Source: Pseudomonadota bacterium
GTDB taxonomy: Bacteria; Myxococcota_A; UBA796; CAJQPC01
DNA: 64,000 bases
Assembly: GCA_024228935.1 (NCBI GenBank)
Contig: JAAESX010000051.1
Span: 1-64,000, forward strand
Direction: 5' to 3'
Positions 24,749-34,553 of the stretch are shown here, piece after piece. The notes beneath the pieces are model-generated. The model made no database searches, was not told where the DNA came from, and saw only the letters and a program-made list of their open reading frames with translations. The position numbers and the translations under genes are program-made. Every line of letters begins with the position of its first letter. The stretch's first letter is position 1.

Positions 24749-27555
24749 TCGGGCAGCACCCGCCAGGCCGGCAGCTCGGGCCCGGGCAGCCACTCATCGC
24801 CCACCGCGATGCCACCACGGGGCAGCCCCAGGGGCGCGACCAGGCGCTCGCCGTCCCTCTCGATCACCACGAAGACCAGCCCCTGATCGGGGTCCTCGAA
24901 CGCCCACGTCGTGGCGCCGAGCTGCCCGGCGTCCCAGCTCAGGCGCTCGAGCGCGCCCGGGTGACGGGTCTCGTGGAACAGGCGCAGGTCCTCGAGCAGG
25001 ACGTCGCCCCAAGGCGTGGCCTCCTCGCCGCCGAGCACCGCCTCGAGCGAGCCTTCGTGCACGTCGATGCGCGCGTGTCGAAGCAGGGCCTCGAGCTCGC
25101 TGCCGGGCTCGACCCCACCGTAGAGCAGACGGTAGGGCGGGTTCAGGTAGGCGGTGACGTACACCCCTCCCGCCGCGCGGACCGCGTCCCGACGGGGGTT
25201 CGCCGGGTCGTAGAAGCGGATGCGTCGCTCGGCGCCGTCCCACCACAGGGGCCGACCGCCGCCGTACCGGACCAGGCCGGCCAGCTGGTAGATGAAGTCC
25301 GGGATCTCGTCGTCGCGCGCCAGGGGCCGCCCGATGGTCAGCACCGCCTCGGCGCCCGGGACCTCGTCCTCGCGCGACGCCTCGACCGCGACCACCTGCA
25401 GCTCGGGGATGCCGAGCGCCAGGTCGCGCAGGACGGCCAGCTCGGGGGAGGCCGGACCGGCCTGCCGGACCGCGCTGGCGTCCAGGTCTGCGCGAGCGTC
25501 GTGCACCAACAGCGCGCTCGCGTCCATCGCGTGGAACCAGGCCTCGCCGACATCGATGGCCTGGTGATGCCGACCGGCCGCCCGGACCTCGACGGCGATG
25601 GGCTCGCCGACGGTCCGCAGCGTCAGGCTGTAGCGAGGCGGCTCGCGCTCGGGCATCGGCACCAGCTGGACGAACTCCTCGTCGTAGACGACGACCATGT
25701 CCATCGAGGCGGCGTGATCCGACGCGACCCGCAGCCACCGAGGGTCGCCCTCCCGGGCCCGGATCAACAGCTGGAGGACGCCCCGGTCGAGGAGCGAGAG
25801 CGTCGCCGGCGTCTCCGCCCCCCGCGGCAGGTTGTCCGTGGTGCGGGGGTAGCCGTCCTCGTCCCAGAGAGGCGCGAGCTCGCTCGCCGCGGGCACGTCG
25901 AACGTCCTCAGCGCCAGCTCGAGCAGCGCCAGCTCCGAGAGCGAGAGCCTGGCGGCGCCCCGGCCCGCGTACTCGAACTCGACGGGCACATCGACCAGCA
26001 CCTCGGACAGCGCGTCCAGGGGCAGCTCGTCGGGGATCGAGCCCGGCACGTCCAGGTGGGTCGCCTCGTCCGCCGCCAGGATGAGGACCTTGCGTTGCGG
26101 CTCGTGCAGCCGACGACGCATCTCGGACGAGGGCGAGAGCAGCACCACGTCGGCGTCCAGCATCGCGCCCAGCGAGACGGCTGCCTCGGACAGGCCCGGG
26201 ACGGCATGGGCGTCTGGGACCCGGATCTCCAGCTCGCCGCTGCCTTCGCGCAGCCACGCCGAGCCCGTGAGCCCCAGGCTGCCCGAGTGGATGACCGCGC
26301 CGTCGTCGGCGACCTCGACCTGGACCCGCTCGCCCTGCCAGGGCACGCCGCCGTGCGCCGCGATGATGGCCGTGCGGACCTCGCCGGTGGACAGCGCCCC
26401 CTGGTCCACGTGCGGTGCCGTCACGGTCTGGACCACGCGACGACGCGAGGAGATGTCGCTCAGCGAGTCGCCCTCGAGGCTTCCGGCGCCCGCCAGGCCA
26501 GCCCGCAGACCGACGAGGCCCTGGCCCAGCATGAGCCCCAGCACCGCAGTCCCGAAGGAGATGGCGAGCGCCGGGAGCAGGACCCGCGCGACGTAGCCAT
26601 GGCGGTAGCAGCGCACGCCGACGATGGCGGGCAGCAGGTACCCGAACCCGAACAGCTCGCCGATCCGGAAGCCGGGCCAGAGACCCTGGCCCGCCCAGGC
26701 GAGGACGTACTTCAAGACCCAGGACACGGCGAACGCCAGGACGATCGGTCTCAGCCCGGACAGGTTGGCGGTCCGAAGGGGCCAGCGGCTGGTCAGGAAC
26801 CGCATGCTCGCGACGATGAGCAGGATCTCGCCGACGGTCGCGAGCAGCTTGGTCGGCTCGAGCCAGCTGATCGCCAGCAGTCCACAGACGATGATCCCGC
26901 CGAAGTCCCAGCCGTACCGGGCGGTCGTGTGGGACGCGACGAAGGCCCCGATGAGGATGAGGACGTACTCGCGCGGTGCGTCGATGAACGACCAGCTCAG
27001 GTCCTCGTAGGTGAGCTCGAACTCGCTCAGGCTGAAGTTCGTGTACGGCACCATCACGAAGACGAGCAGCGCGTAGACGACGAGGACGGGGATCGCGACC
27101 AGCGGCACGCCGCGCAGGAGACCCGGCTTCCACAGCGTGTTGGCCGTCAGCGGGACGAGCACCAGGCCCAGCGAGTGCCACCCGCCGCCGAGCTCGAAGC
27201 CCGCTCCCTCGAGGACCCCTCGGAAGGCGTCGCCCTCCATCACCATTCGGACGAAGACCGAGAGCAGGATGATGAGGAAGAACCGGTCGCGGCCGAACAC
27301 GCGGTCGACGAGCGGCCGGGGTGACGCCATCCGTCCGAGCGCGTGGGTCAGCAGGTAGGTGACCACCGCCTCGGCGGCGACCATCGCCGCCGCCTCGGGC
27401 CGCACCGCCAGGACCGCGCCCAGGTAGCCGGGGACGACCAGCCCGGTGGCCGGCCAGCCGAACCGCTCGGCCAGCACCCACAACAGCACCACGCCGAGCA
27501 GCACTGCTGTGAGCAGGCTGTTGTCGACATAGGCACCGGGTAGCAGGTCCAGCAA
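24745..27555 (-). CDS. CapC/PgsC-like integral membrane protein, duplicated, with large soluble C-terminal domain
   Basis: A 936-residue protein; PgsC is normally about 150 residues. The N-terminal 390 residues hold about ten membrane segments. The first block (LLGVVLLWVLAERFGW, then TGLVVPGYLGAVLA) matches the PgsC signature of a hydrophobic helix followed by G-L-V-V-P-G-Y. A second block near 200-290 (ILIGAFVASHTTARYGWDFGGIIVCGLL) looks like a diverged second copy. Residues 400-936 are a soluble region with no recognised motif. It is the first gene of the operon. The start read here is TTG at 27555 with no good ribosome site, so the true start could be a few codons in. PgsC partners PgsB in making and exporting poly-gamma-glutamate. 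Confidence 0.8.
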   Translation of the reverse strand: MLDLLPGAYVDNSLLTAVLLGVVLLWVLAERFGWPATGLVVPGYLGAVLAVRPEAAAMVAAEAVVTYLLTHALGRMASPRPLVDRVFGRDRFFLIILLSVFVRMVMEGDAFRGVLEGAGFELGGGWHSLGLVLVPLTANTLWKPGLLRGVPLVAIPVLVVYALLVFVMVPYTNFSLSEFELTYEDLSWSFIDAPREYVLILIGAFVASHTTARYGWDFGGIIVCGLLAISWLEPTKLLATVGEILLIVASMRFLTSRWPLRTANLSGLRPIVLAFAVSWVLKYVLAWAGQGLWPGFRIGELFGFGYLLPAIVGVRCYRHGYVARVLLPALAISFGTAVLGLMLGQGLVGLRAGLAGAGSLEGDSLSDISSRRRVVQTVTAPHVDQGALSTGEVRTAIIAAHGGVPWQGERVQVEVADDGAVIHSGSLGLTGSAWLREGSGELEIRVPDAHAVPGLSEAAVSLGAMLDADVVLLSPSSEMRRRLHEPQRKVLILAADEATHLDVPGSIPDELPLDALSEVLVDVPVEFEYAGRGAARLSLSELALLELALRTFDVPAASELAPLWDEDGYPRTTDNLPRGAETPATLSLLDRGVLQLLIRAREGDPRWLRVASDHAASMDMVVVYDEEFVQLVPMPEREPPRYSLTLRTVGEPIAVEVRAAGRHHQAIDVGEAWFHAMDASALLVHDARADLDASAVRQAGPASPELAVLRDLALGIPELQVVAVEASREDEVPGAEAVLTIGRPLARDDEIPDFIYQLAGLVRYGGGRPLWWDGAERRIRFYDPANPRRDAVRAAGGVYVTAYLNPPYRLLYGGVEPGSELEALLRHARIDVHEGSLEAVLGGEEATPWGDVLLEDLRLFHETRHPGALERLSWDAGQLGATTWAFEDPDQGLVFVVIERDGERLVAPLGLPRGGIAVGDEWLPGPELPAWRVLPE

Positions 27556-27642
27556 CGGCAGGAGAACTCAGGAAGCGGACAGGGTAGGGCAGCCGCCCCG
27601 AAGGAAGAACTCAATCGGCTTTCGCCCGGCTTTCGACCCCGC

Positions 27643-29397
27643 TCAGGCGCTGCGGTCCACACGGCGGCCACCGTCGCTGACGAGCCTGGGACCAAGCATG
27701 CCGGAGCGCTGGGCGGCGGTGTTCCCGTCGACCATCTCGATGACGAAGCCGGCCAGCCGACCTTGGTCATGCGAAGCGGTCAGGAGCAGCAGACAGCCGC
27801 TGGAGTGCGGCATCCGGATGGTCCCTTCGCCGTTCATCACCCCGGTGACCTGTCCGCGTGTGCCGCCGACGACAGACCACAGGTCCATCAGCTTCGGCGA
27901 CCCCGAGCGACCGTTCGGGAAGAGGACGTCTTCGAGCTTCTGGTCGACGTTCACGAGGCGCCCCAGCGGGTCGAACAGGGCCCGTGCGTGGGCGCCGGAC
28001 TTGATCATCTTCGCGTCCGACAGCAGCGCGTCGAGGGCGGCGTGGACGATCCCGACGCCGACCGAGATGTAGGCCTCGACGTTCTCGAGGCGAGGCGCGC
28101 TCACCCGCGACTTGCGGCCCTGGTGGGCAGCCACCGCGTACAGCGGGCGAAGGTCCGGCTCCAGGCTGGTCGGGTCGATCAGCAGCACGCCGCGACGTCC
28201 GCAGCGCGAGCTGAGCTCGAGCACGACGGGGTCGGCGAAGGGCGGCGGCGCGTCGTCGGTCAGCGTGAGCTCCCCCGCGACGCCGCAGGCGGCGACCGTC
28301 TTGAACACGCCATCGATCTGCTCGACGGCCCAGACCCGCTCGGCCACGCCGAGGTCGACCGCGCTCCGGCAGAGCTCCTGCCAGTCCCGCTCGAGGTCCT
28401 CGGTGTGCGGCTCGATGTGGAGCTGCCAGATGGCCCGGTCGACGAGCGCCTTGAAGCGCGCGCTGTGGCTGATCCACCGCAGGGTCGACGCGGCCAGGAT
28501 GCCGGCGACCATCGTGACGAGTGGCACCTCGACAGGCAGCAGCACGCCGACGGCGAACGGGACGACCGACAGCACGACCGCGACCGGCGCCAGGGTCATC
28601 CAGCGTCGACGCCGTGTCGTCTGCAGCAGCAGGCCCGCCGCGAGCGCGCCCGCGAAGAGCCCGATCAGCGCCGAGGCGAACCGCGGGGCTGGCAGGTGGG
28701 CGGTGGTCGCCGTGGTGCGGGTCAGCACCTCGGCCAACGGCATGGGCCCAGCCGCGGTCTCGACCAACGGTACGGCCCACGGGGTCGTCTCTCCGAGCAC
28801 GACGACACGCCCCTCCATGGCGTCGGGGTCGAGGTAGGTGAGGTTGTCGACGCCGACCGTCGGCACAGCATCTCCGCCGACCGCGATCAGGCGCTCACCG
28901 CGCCCGCCCTGGCCAAGCGCCTGAGCGACCTGGCCCGAGAACGTCGGATGCGCGGCGGTTCCCATCGACCAGCGGCGTGTGATGCCGTCCCAGTCCTCGG
29001 TCAACCCGACGCCACGCCCGTCTCCACGGTCGAGCCGGACGACCCCATCCAGCTCTCCAGGCGGGTTGACTGCGGCGACCTGTACAGCCCCCGCTTCCTG
29101 CGCCACGGCGATCGCGCTCTTCCAGTCGTCCAGACCCTCGGCGGAGTCCATGGCGACGAGCAGAACGCCCTCTCCAGCCAAGGCTTCTACGCGCCCGCTC
29201 TCGAGGAGTGCATCGGTGACAGGTTGAAGCCCCTGTGCAGCGATCCACCCCGTCATCGCCGCCATCAACGCAGCGAGAGTCACGGTCGAAATGAAGCCCG
29301 GAGAGAGAGAACGCAGCGCGCGAGCCAGTTGGCTCGCATTCCGACGCTTCGCGAGCGTGTCGCGTAGCACCTGCGCTGTCGAACATCCGTCCGGCAC
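27643..29397 (-). CDS. CHASE2-like membrane sensor lacking a kinase or cyclase output domain
   Basis: About 584 residues; GTG 29397 is taken as start (GAGGGAAG upstream). The layout is one membrane helix (34-53), an extracytoplasmic domain with short alpha/beta elements (GVLLVAMDSAEG, and GRVVVLGETTPW before the exit), three closely spaced membrane helices (about 236-310), and a cytoplasmic part to 584. This is the CHASE2 arrangement. CHASE2 sensors usually end in a histidine kinase, cyclase or Ser/Thr kinase. Here the C-terminal part has GAF/PAS-like elements only (GRRGVLLIDPTS, FDPLGRLVNVDQKLEDVLF), with no H-box or kinase motif. It ends 87 bases before the CapC-like gene on the same strand and may sense conditions for that operon. 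Confidence 0.7.
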   Translation of the reverse strand: MPDGCSTAQVLRDTLAKRRNASQLARALRSLSPGFISTVTLAALMAAMTGWIAAQGLQPVTDALLESGRVEALAGEGVLLVAMDSAEGLDDWKSAIAVAQEAGAVQVAAVNPPGELDGVVRLDRGDGRGVGLTEDWDGITRRWSMGTAAHPTFSGQVAQALGQGGRGERLIAVGGDAVPTVGVDNLTYLDPDAMEGRVVVLGETTPWAVPLVETAAGPMPLAEVLTRTTATTAHLPAPRFASALIGLFAGALAAGLLLQTTRRRRWMTLAPVAVVLSVVPFAVGVLLPVEVPLVTMVAGILAASTLRWISHSARFKALVDRAIWQLHIEPHTEDLERDWQELCRSAVDLGVAERVWAVEQIDGVFKTVAACGVAGELTLTDDAPPPFADPVVLELSSRCGRRGVLLIDPTSLEPDLRPLYAVAAHQGRKSRVSAPRLENVEAYISVGVGIVHAALDALLSDAKMIKSGAHARALFDPLGRLVNVDQKLEDVLFPNGRSGSPKLMDLWSVVGGTRGQVTGVMNGEGTIRMPHSSGCLLLLTASHDQGRLAGFVIEMVDGNTAAQRSGMLGPRLVSDGGRRVDRSA

Positions 29398-29420
29398 GAA
29401 GTCTTCCCTCAAGGATCTGG

Positions 29421-29450
29421 TTGTACCCCGAGATGAAGACCGCGTAGTTA
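29421..29450 (+). promoter_or_regulatory. Possible sigma-70-like promoter in divergent intergenic gap
   Basis: TTGTAC (29421-29426) and TAGTTA (29445-29450) are separated by 18 bases in the 87-base gap between divergent genes. It is one of the few less GC-rich spots in the window. The match to -35/-10 boxes is partial. Confidence 0.2.
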
Positions 29451-29484
29451 CCGCTTTCTTACCGGCCCCAGGTAGACTCACGTC

Positions 29485-30138
29485 GTGCTGCTCGCGCTCC
29501 TGGCCACGGTTCACGCCAACGAAGTCCAGTCGATCCGCTACGACATCCTGTTCAACGGCGAGATCGTCGGGCACCGGGATCTGACGATCACGTACGTCCC
29601 CGAGGCCGACGGAGAGGTCCGCCTGCTGGAGTCCCGGACGGACGCGACGATCGCCGGACTGGCGCTTCGACAGCACGCGACGACCCTCGGGAGCCGTCGG
29701 TTCGAGGGCTTCGCGTCGTCGATGGAGGACCAGGACGGGTCCTGGGAGGTCCAGGCCGTCCGCAGCCCCACGGGCCTCGATGTCCGGACGACGAGCGCCA
29801 CCGGCGTCCACGAGCAGAGCCTCGCCAACGTCGAGCTCACGACGCTCTCGCTGATGGATCCCGGGGTCCGGCTCACTCCTGGACACACCCGCGTCCTCTC
29901 CGCCGAGACCGGGGACACCACGGTCGGCACCCTCGAGCAGCTCGACGACGGGACCTGGACTCTCGTCACGGACGAGGGAACGCACCAGCTCCGCTACGGG
30001 CCAGACGGCCACCTGCTGGAGTGGAACACCACCTGGCTGGGCCACCAGGTCGTGCTGCGCGGAGACGCCCCGCCCCCTCGGACCTGGGGCGGGATGAGCG
30101 AGATCCCCGACCGCACCGTTGGCGAAGAAGCCTTGTGA
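29485..30138 (+). CDS. Exported protein, DUF6134-like
   Basis: A 217-residue protein from GTG 29485 with a signal peptide (MLLALLATVHA, cleavage before NEVQ). It opens with RYDILFNGEIVGHRDLTI, a pattern seen in DUF6134-type periplasmic proteins that begin with a strand, a G-x-x-I-G turn and another strand; the remainder is beta-rich. No catalytic residues are obvious. It ends 1 base before the convergent dihydroorotase gene. Function unknown; the family call is by eye and moderate. Confidence 0.6.
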   Translation: MLLALLATVHANEVQSIRYDILFNGEIVGHRDLTITYVPEADGEVRLLESRTDATIAGLALRQHATTLGSRRFEGFASSMEDQDGSWEVQAVRSPTGLDVRTTSATGVHEQSLANVELTTLSLMDPGVRLTPGHTRVLSAETGDTTVGTLEQLDDGTWTLVTDEGTHQLRYGPDGHLLEWNTTWLGHQVVLRGDAPPPRTWGGMSEIPDRTVGEEAL

Positions 30139-30139
30139 T

Positions 30140-31414
30140 TCAGGCGGGGTAGCGCAGCTTTCCTCGAAGGAACGTGTGGGTCACCTTGCCCTTGAAGGTC
30201 CGGCCCAGGAAGCACGAGTTCTTCGACCGGCCCTTGAGCTGATCGTCGGTGACCGTCCACGTCTCGGACGGATCGACAAGGACCAGGTCTGCCGGGGCGC
30301 CCTCGCCGACCACCGTGCCGACGCGTCCCTCCATCTTCAGGACGCGGGCGGGTCCGGCCGTCATGAGCTCGACCGCGCGGGTGTCCGGCAGGCGGCCGTC
30401 GTGCACGAACGTCAGGACCGACGCGAACGCCGTCTCCAGGCCGATGACCCCGAACGGAGCGTCGACGAAGCCCTTCGCCTTCTCCTCGGCCGAGTGCGGC
30501 GCGTGATCGGTGGCGACGGCGTCGACGGTGCCATCGAGCAGGGCCTCGACCAGCGCCAGTCGATCCGACTCGGCTCGAAGCGGCGGGTTCATCTTCTTGT
30601 TCGGATCACCGCCCGCGCAGGCCTCGTCGGTCAGCAACAGGTGGTGGGGGCTCACCTCGCAGGAGACCGGCAGGCCCTCGAGCTTGGCGGCCCGGATGGC
30701 GTCCAGGCTGCGCTTCGTCGAGGTGTGGAGCACGTGGTACCGAGCGCCCGTCTTGCGCGCGAGCGCGACGTCCCGCTCGACCATCATCCCCTCGGCCTCG
30801 GAGGACTGGCCCCGAACCCCGAGCGCCTTGGACGTCGGCCCGAGCGTCATCGGCGCGTGCTCGGTGAGGTCGATGTCCTCGGCGTGCTGCATGAAGAGCA
30901 GGTCGTGCTCGGCGCACTGCCGCAGGCTGCCCTCCATCAAGCCGTCGTCCATGACGGGCATGCCGTCGTCGGTGATGGCGATGGCTCCAGCGCCCTTGAG
31001 CACGCCGTGGTCGGTGAGCTCCTCGCCCTGGATCCCGACCGTCGCGCAGGCGGCGACCAGGATGCGGATGCCGTCGACGCGCTCGGCCTCCTCGGACTCG
31101 AACGCGACCAGCTCGGGCGTGTCCAGGCTGGGACGGGTGTTCGGCATGACCACGACGCTCGTGATGCCGCCGGCCAGCGCCGCTGCGCTCCCGGTCTGGA
31201 TGGTCTCCTTGTACTCGAACCCGGGCTGCCGGAAGTGGACCTGGATGTCCACGAGGCCAGGCATGGCCCACTTGCCGGTCGCGTCGATGACGTCATCGGC
31301 GGCGGGATCGGCCGGGTCGATCTGGATGCCGTCGGGGCTGACGAGGAGATCGGCGATCCGGTCGATGCCAGCGGCCGGGTCGATGAGTCGGGCGTTTCGG
31401 ATGAGGGTCGTCAT
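30140..31414 (-). CDS. pyrC: Dihydroorotase (type I), first metal-ligand His replaced
   Basis: A 424-residue protein from ATG 31414. It interconverts N-carbamoyl-aspartate and dihydroorotate in pyrimidine synthesis, in the cytoplasm. Visible motifs: GLVDIQVHFRQPGFEYKETI, VVMPNTRPS, HVLHTST, CEVSPHHLLL, MNPPLR and ATDHAPHS with the catalytic Asp. The usual H-x-H metal pair reads Q58-V-H60, so one zinc ligand is changed. A similar Q-V-H form occurs, to my recollection, in some other bacterial dihydroorotases, so loss of function should not be assumed. A longer upstream frame is a shadow. Divergent from the VTT gene with only 33 bases between them. Confidence 0.9.
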   Translation of the reverse strand: MTTLIRNARLIDPAAGIDRIADLLVSPDGIQIDPADPAADDVIDATGKWAMPGLVDIQVHFRQPGFEYKETIQTGSAAALAGGITSVVVMPNTRPSLDTPELVAFESEEAERVDGIRILVAACATVGIQGEELTDHGVLKGAGAIAITDDGMPVMDDGLMEGSLRQCAEHDLLFMQHAEDIDLTEHAPMTLGPTSKALGVRGQSSEAEGMMVERDVALARKTGARYHVLHTSTKRSLDAIRAAKLEGLPVSCEVSPHHLLLTDEACAGGDPNKKMNPPLRAESDRLALVEALLDGTVDAVATDHAPHSAEEKAKGFVDAPFGVIGLETAFASVLTFVHDGRLPDTRAVELMTAGPARVLKMEGRVGTVVGEGAPADLVLVDPSETWTVTDDQLKGRSKNSCFLGRTFKGKVTHTFLRGKLRYPA

Positions 31415-31447
31415 GCCTTCTACATATCCCGTGATACTGCCTGGGAG

Positions 31448-32011
31448 ATGTCCGCCAAGAACGCCGTGCGCGTCGGAATCCTGATCGCCGTGGTCGCGCT
31501 GATGGCGACGGGCTGGTTCTTCGACGTGCACCAGCGCGTGGACATCGACCTGGTCCGGACCACGCTGCTGGATCTGGGGCCTCTCGGGGGCCTGGGCTTC
31601 GTCGTGGCCGTGTCGCTGCTCCAGCCACTGCACCTCTCGGTCCACGCCTTCCTGCTGGCCGCCGCGCTGGTGTGGGAGCCGGTCGAGGCGATGATTTACG
31701 GCTGGCTCGCCTGCATGGGCTGCGCGCTGACGAGCTTCGTCTTCGGGCGCTTCATGGCCCGCGACTGGGTGCAGGCGAACCTGCCCGCGAAGTTCCGCCG
31801 GTACGAGGACGCGCTCGAGCTGAACACGTTCAAGACGGTGCTCATCCTGCGGCTGTTGTTCTTCACGACGCCGATGCTGCAGTTCTTCTATGGCACCGTG
31901 AAGCTGCGGTTCTGGCACTGGCTGGCGGCGAGCGGGCTCGGGTTCGTTCCGTACGTCGTCATCATGGTGCTGTTGAGCGACCAGGTGATCGCTTGGCTGG
32001 AGCTGGGCTAG
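31448..32011 (+). CDS. VTT-domain (TVP38/TMEM64, DedA-like) membrane protein
   Basis: A 187-residue protein from ATG 31448. Hydrophobic helices lie near 8-24, 40-75, 85-105 and 160-185. The VTT core is visible as FVFGRFMARDW and VLILRLLFFTTPMLQFFYGTVKLRFWHWLAAS, matching the conserved F-x-R-x-x-P/F..G loop of TVP38/SNARE-associated proteins. Members are linked to membrane lipid scrambling and transport. No partner gene is adjacent. Confidence 0.8.
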   Translation: MSAKNAVRVGILIAVVALMATGWFFDVHQRVDIDLVRTTLLDLGPLGGLGFVVAVSLLQPLHLSVHAFLLAAALVWEPVEAMIYGWLACMGCALTSFVFGRFMARDWVQANLPAKFRRYEDALELNTFKTVLILRLLFFTTPMLQFFYGTVKLRFWHWLAASGLGFVPYVVIMVLLSDQVIAWLELG

Positions 32012-32057
32012 CCGGTCGGCGAACAGTGACGACTCGAGTGTCCCCTCCGTCGGTGAG

Positions 32058-32155
32058 GAGTGCGCAGAAGTCCGAGGCTGACGGTCACCCGACGAGAACT
32101 GCGTTGCTGAGTGCGCAGAAGTCCGAGGCTGACGGTCACCCGACGAGAACTGCGT
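32058..32155. repeat. Two 47-base perfect direct repeats, 51-base period, plus a decayed third copy
   Basis: The unit beginning GAGTGCGCAGAAGTCCGAGG and ending GAACTGCGT occurs at 32058-32104 and 32109-32155 without mismatch. A diverged partial copy (CAGAAGTCCGACGCTACGG) follows at about 32166-32184. With only two perfect copies and a 4-base spacer this is not a CRISPR. Confidence 0.9.
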
Positions 32156-32412
32156 CGCCAGGGACCCAGAAGTCCGACGCTACGGCCCGGATTCGAGCGG
32201 CTCGACCGAGACACTGGAACGGCCGAGTGAGATGCCGCGAGTGTCCCTGGGCGGGACGTTCAGCGCGGGTCAGTCCGTGAGGCGGCGCGAGTGTCCGTCA
32301 TGGGGCCACTCAGCGCGCCTGAGGTCCGGACGCCGAGGCCAGGTACTGGACCGAGGCGTCGAGCTGTCGACCGTCGCGGACACAGCCATGGCCAAGGACC
32401 TACGGCAGTCGA

Positions 32413-32468
32413 GCAGTTGGGGGCGAACTGCCGGAATCGCGCAGTTGGGTGCGAACTGCCGAAGTCGC
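32413..32468. repeat. Tandem 28-base repeat
   Basis: GCAGTTGGGGGCGAACTGCC-type unit at 32413-32440 and a near-copy (three mismatches) at 32441-32468. GCAGTT/AACTGC inside each unit is itself a short inverted repeat, so each copy could form a small hairpin. Confidence 0.8.
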
Positions 32469-32553
32469 GCAATGGCGCGAAGCGAGAACATCGTCCGCGG
32501 CGGGGACGCTTGCCGAAGGAGCTCGACGTGCACATCCCTCCCCCCGTGCAGCC

Positions 32554-32964
32554 ATGTCGACCCTCCTCCGCCTCCCATTCGGTCTCATCGACCGCGGGTT
32601 CCGCATGCGCTCCCTCACCGCGCGGGCCGAGCCCCCCCACCAACAGTTCCGGCTGAGCGGCCCGGAGAGGGCCTTCGTGCGCGTGCTCCTGAGCCGCCGG
32701 CGGCTGTGGACCTGGCGCTGCAACCAGAAGCACTACTGCGGTGACTTCGTCGTGGTCGACATGAGCGAGGCGCGCCCGAGCCACCGGGTGGCCCAGGTCA
32801 TCGAGCTCAAGTCCCGCAGCCCCCTGAAGACCGGTCGGCCCGGGATCCAGATGTCCCGAGCCCACCGCGTGTCGAAAGCCCTGGTCGATCGTGGGGTTCT
32901 GGACGTCGGCGCCGAGCGTCTGCTCATCCAGGGAACGATTGACGCGATCCTGGCATCGCTCTGA
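32554..32964 (+). CDS. Small PD-(D/E)XK-like protein
   Basis: A 136-residue protein from ATG 32554; the in-frame extension to 32449 runs into the repeat region and is rejected. The core reads NQKHYCGDFVVVDMS...VAQVIELKSR: an Asp at the start of a strand, then E-L-K on the next strand. This matches the D...(D/E)-x-K catalytic pattern of the nuclease fold. The N-terminal helix region is basic. I recall similar small proteins in other myxobacterial genomes but cannot name the family. A nuclease or nucleic-acid role is inference. Confidence 0.65.
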   Translation: MSTLLRLPFGLIDRGFRMRSLTARAEPPHQQFRLSGPERAFVRVLLSRRRLWTWRCNQKHYCGDFVVVDMSEARPSHRVAQVIELKSRSPLKTGRPGIQMSRAHRVSKALVDRGVLDVGAERLLIQGTIDAILASL

Positions 32965-33002
32965 GCGAGCGTGGTACGAGGTTCCCTTCTTTTGTAGCGA
33001 GG

Positions 33003-34545
<1,543 letters not shown>

Positions 34546-34553
<8 letters not shown>

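Larger units (their letters stand above)
32012..32553. other. Non-coding stretch with tandem repeats
   Basis: A 542-base gap without a convincing gene. It contains two sets of direct repeats (listed separately) and recurring CGCGAGTGTCC-type and TCAGCGCG words near 32030, 32236 and 32288. Short frames across it have no ribosome site or protein-like composition. Confidence 0.6.

Noticed and set aside
29398..30045. Upstream extension of the CHASE2 gene
   Set aside because: The extension lies opposite the DUF6134-like gene and reads as shadow sequence; GTG 29397 opens directly before the first membrane helix.
31415..31918. Upstream extension of the dihydroorotase frame
   Set aside because: It is antisense to the VTT gene, and the dihydroorotase N-terminal strand starts exactly at ATG 31414.
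32058..32184. Possible CRISPR array
   Set aside because: Only two perfect units with a 4-base spacer and a decayed third; no cas genes; spacer length is wrong.
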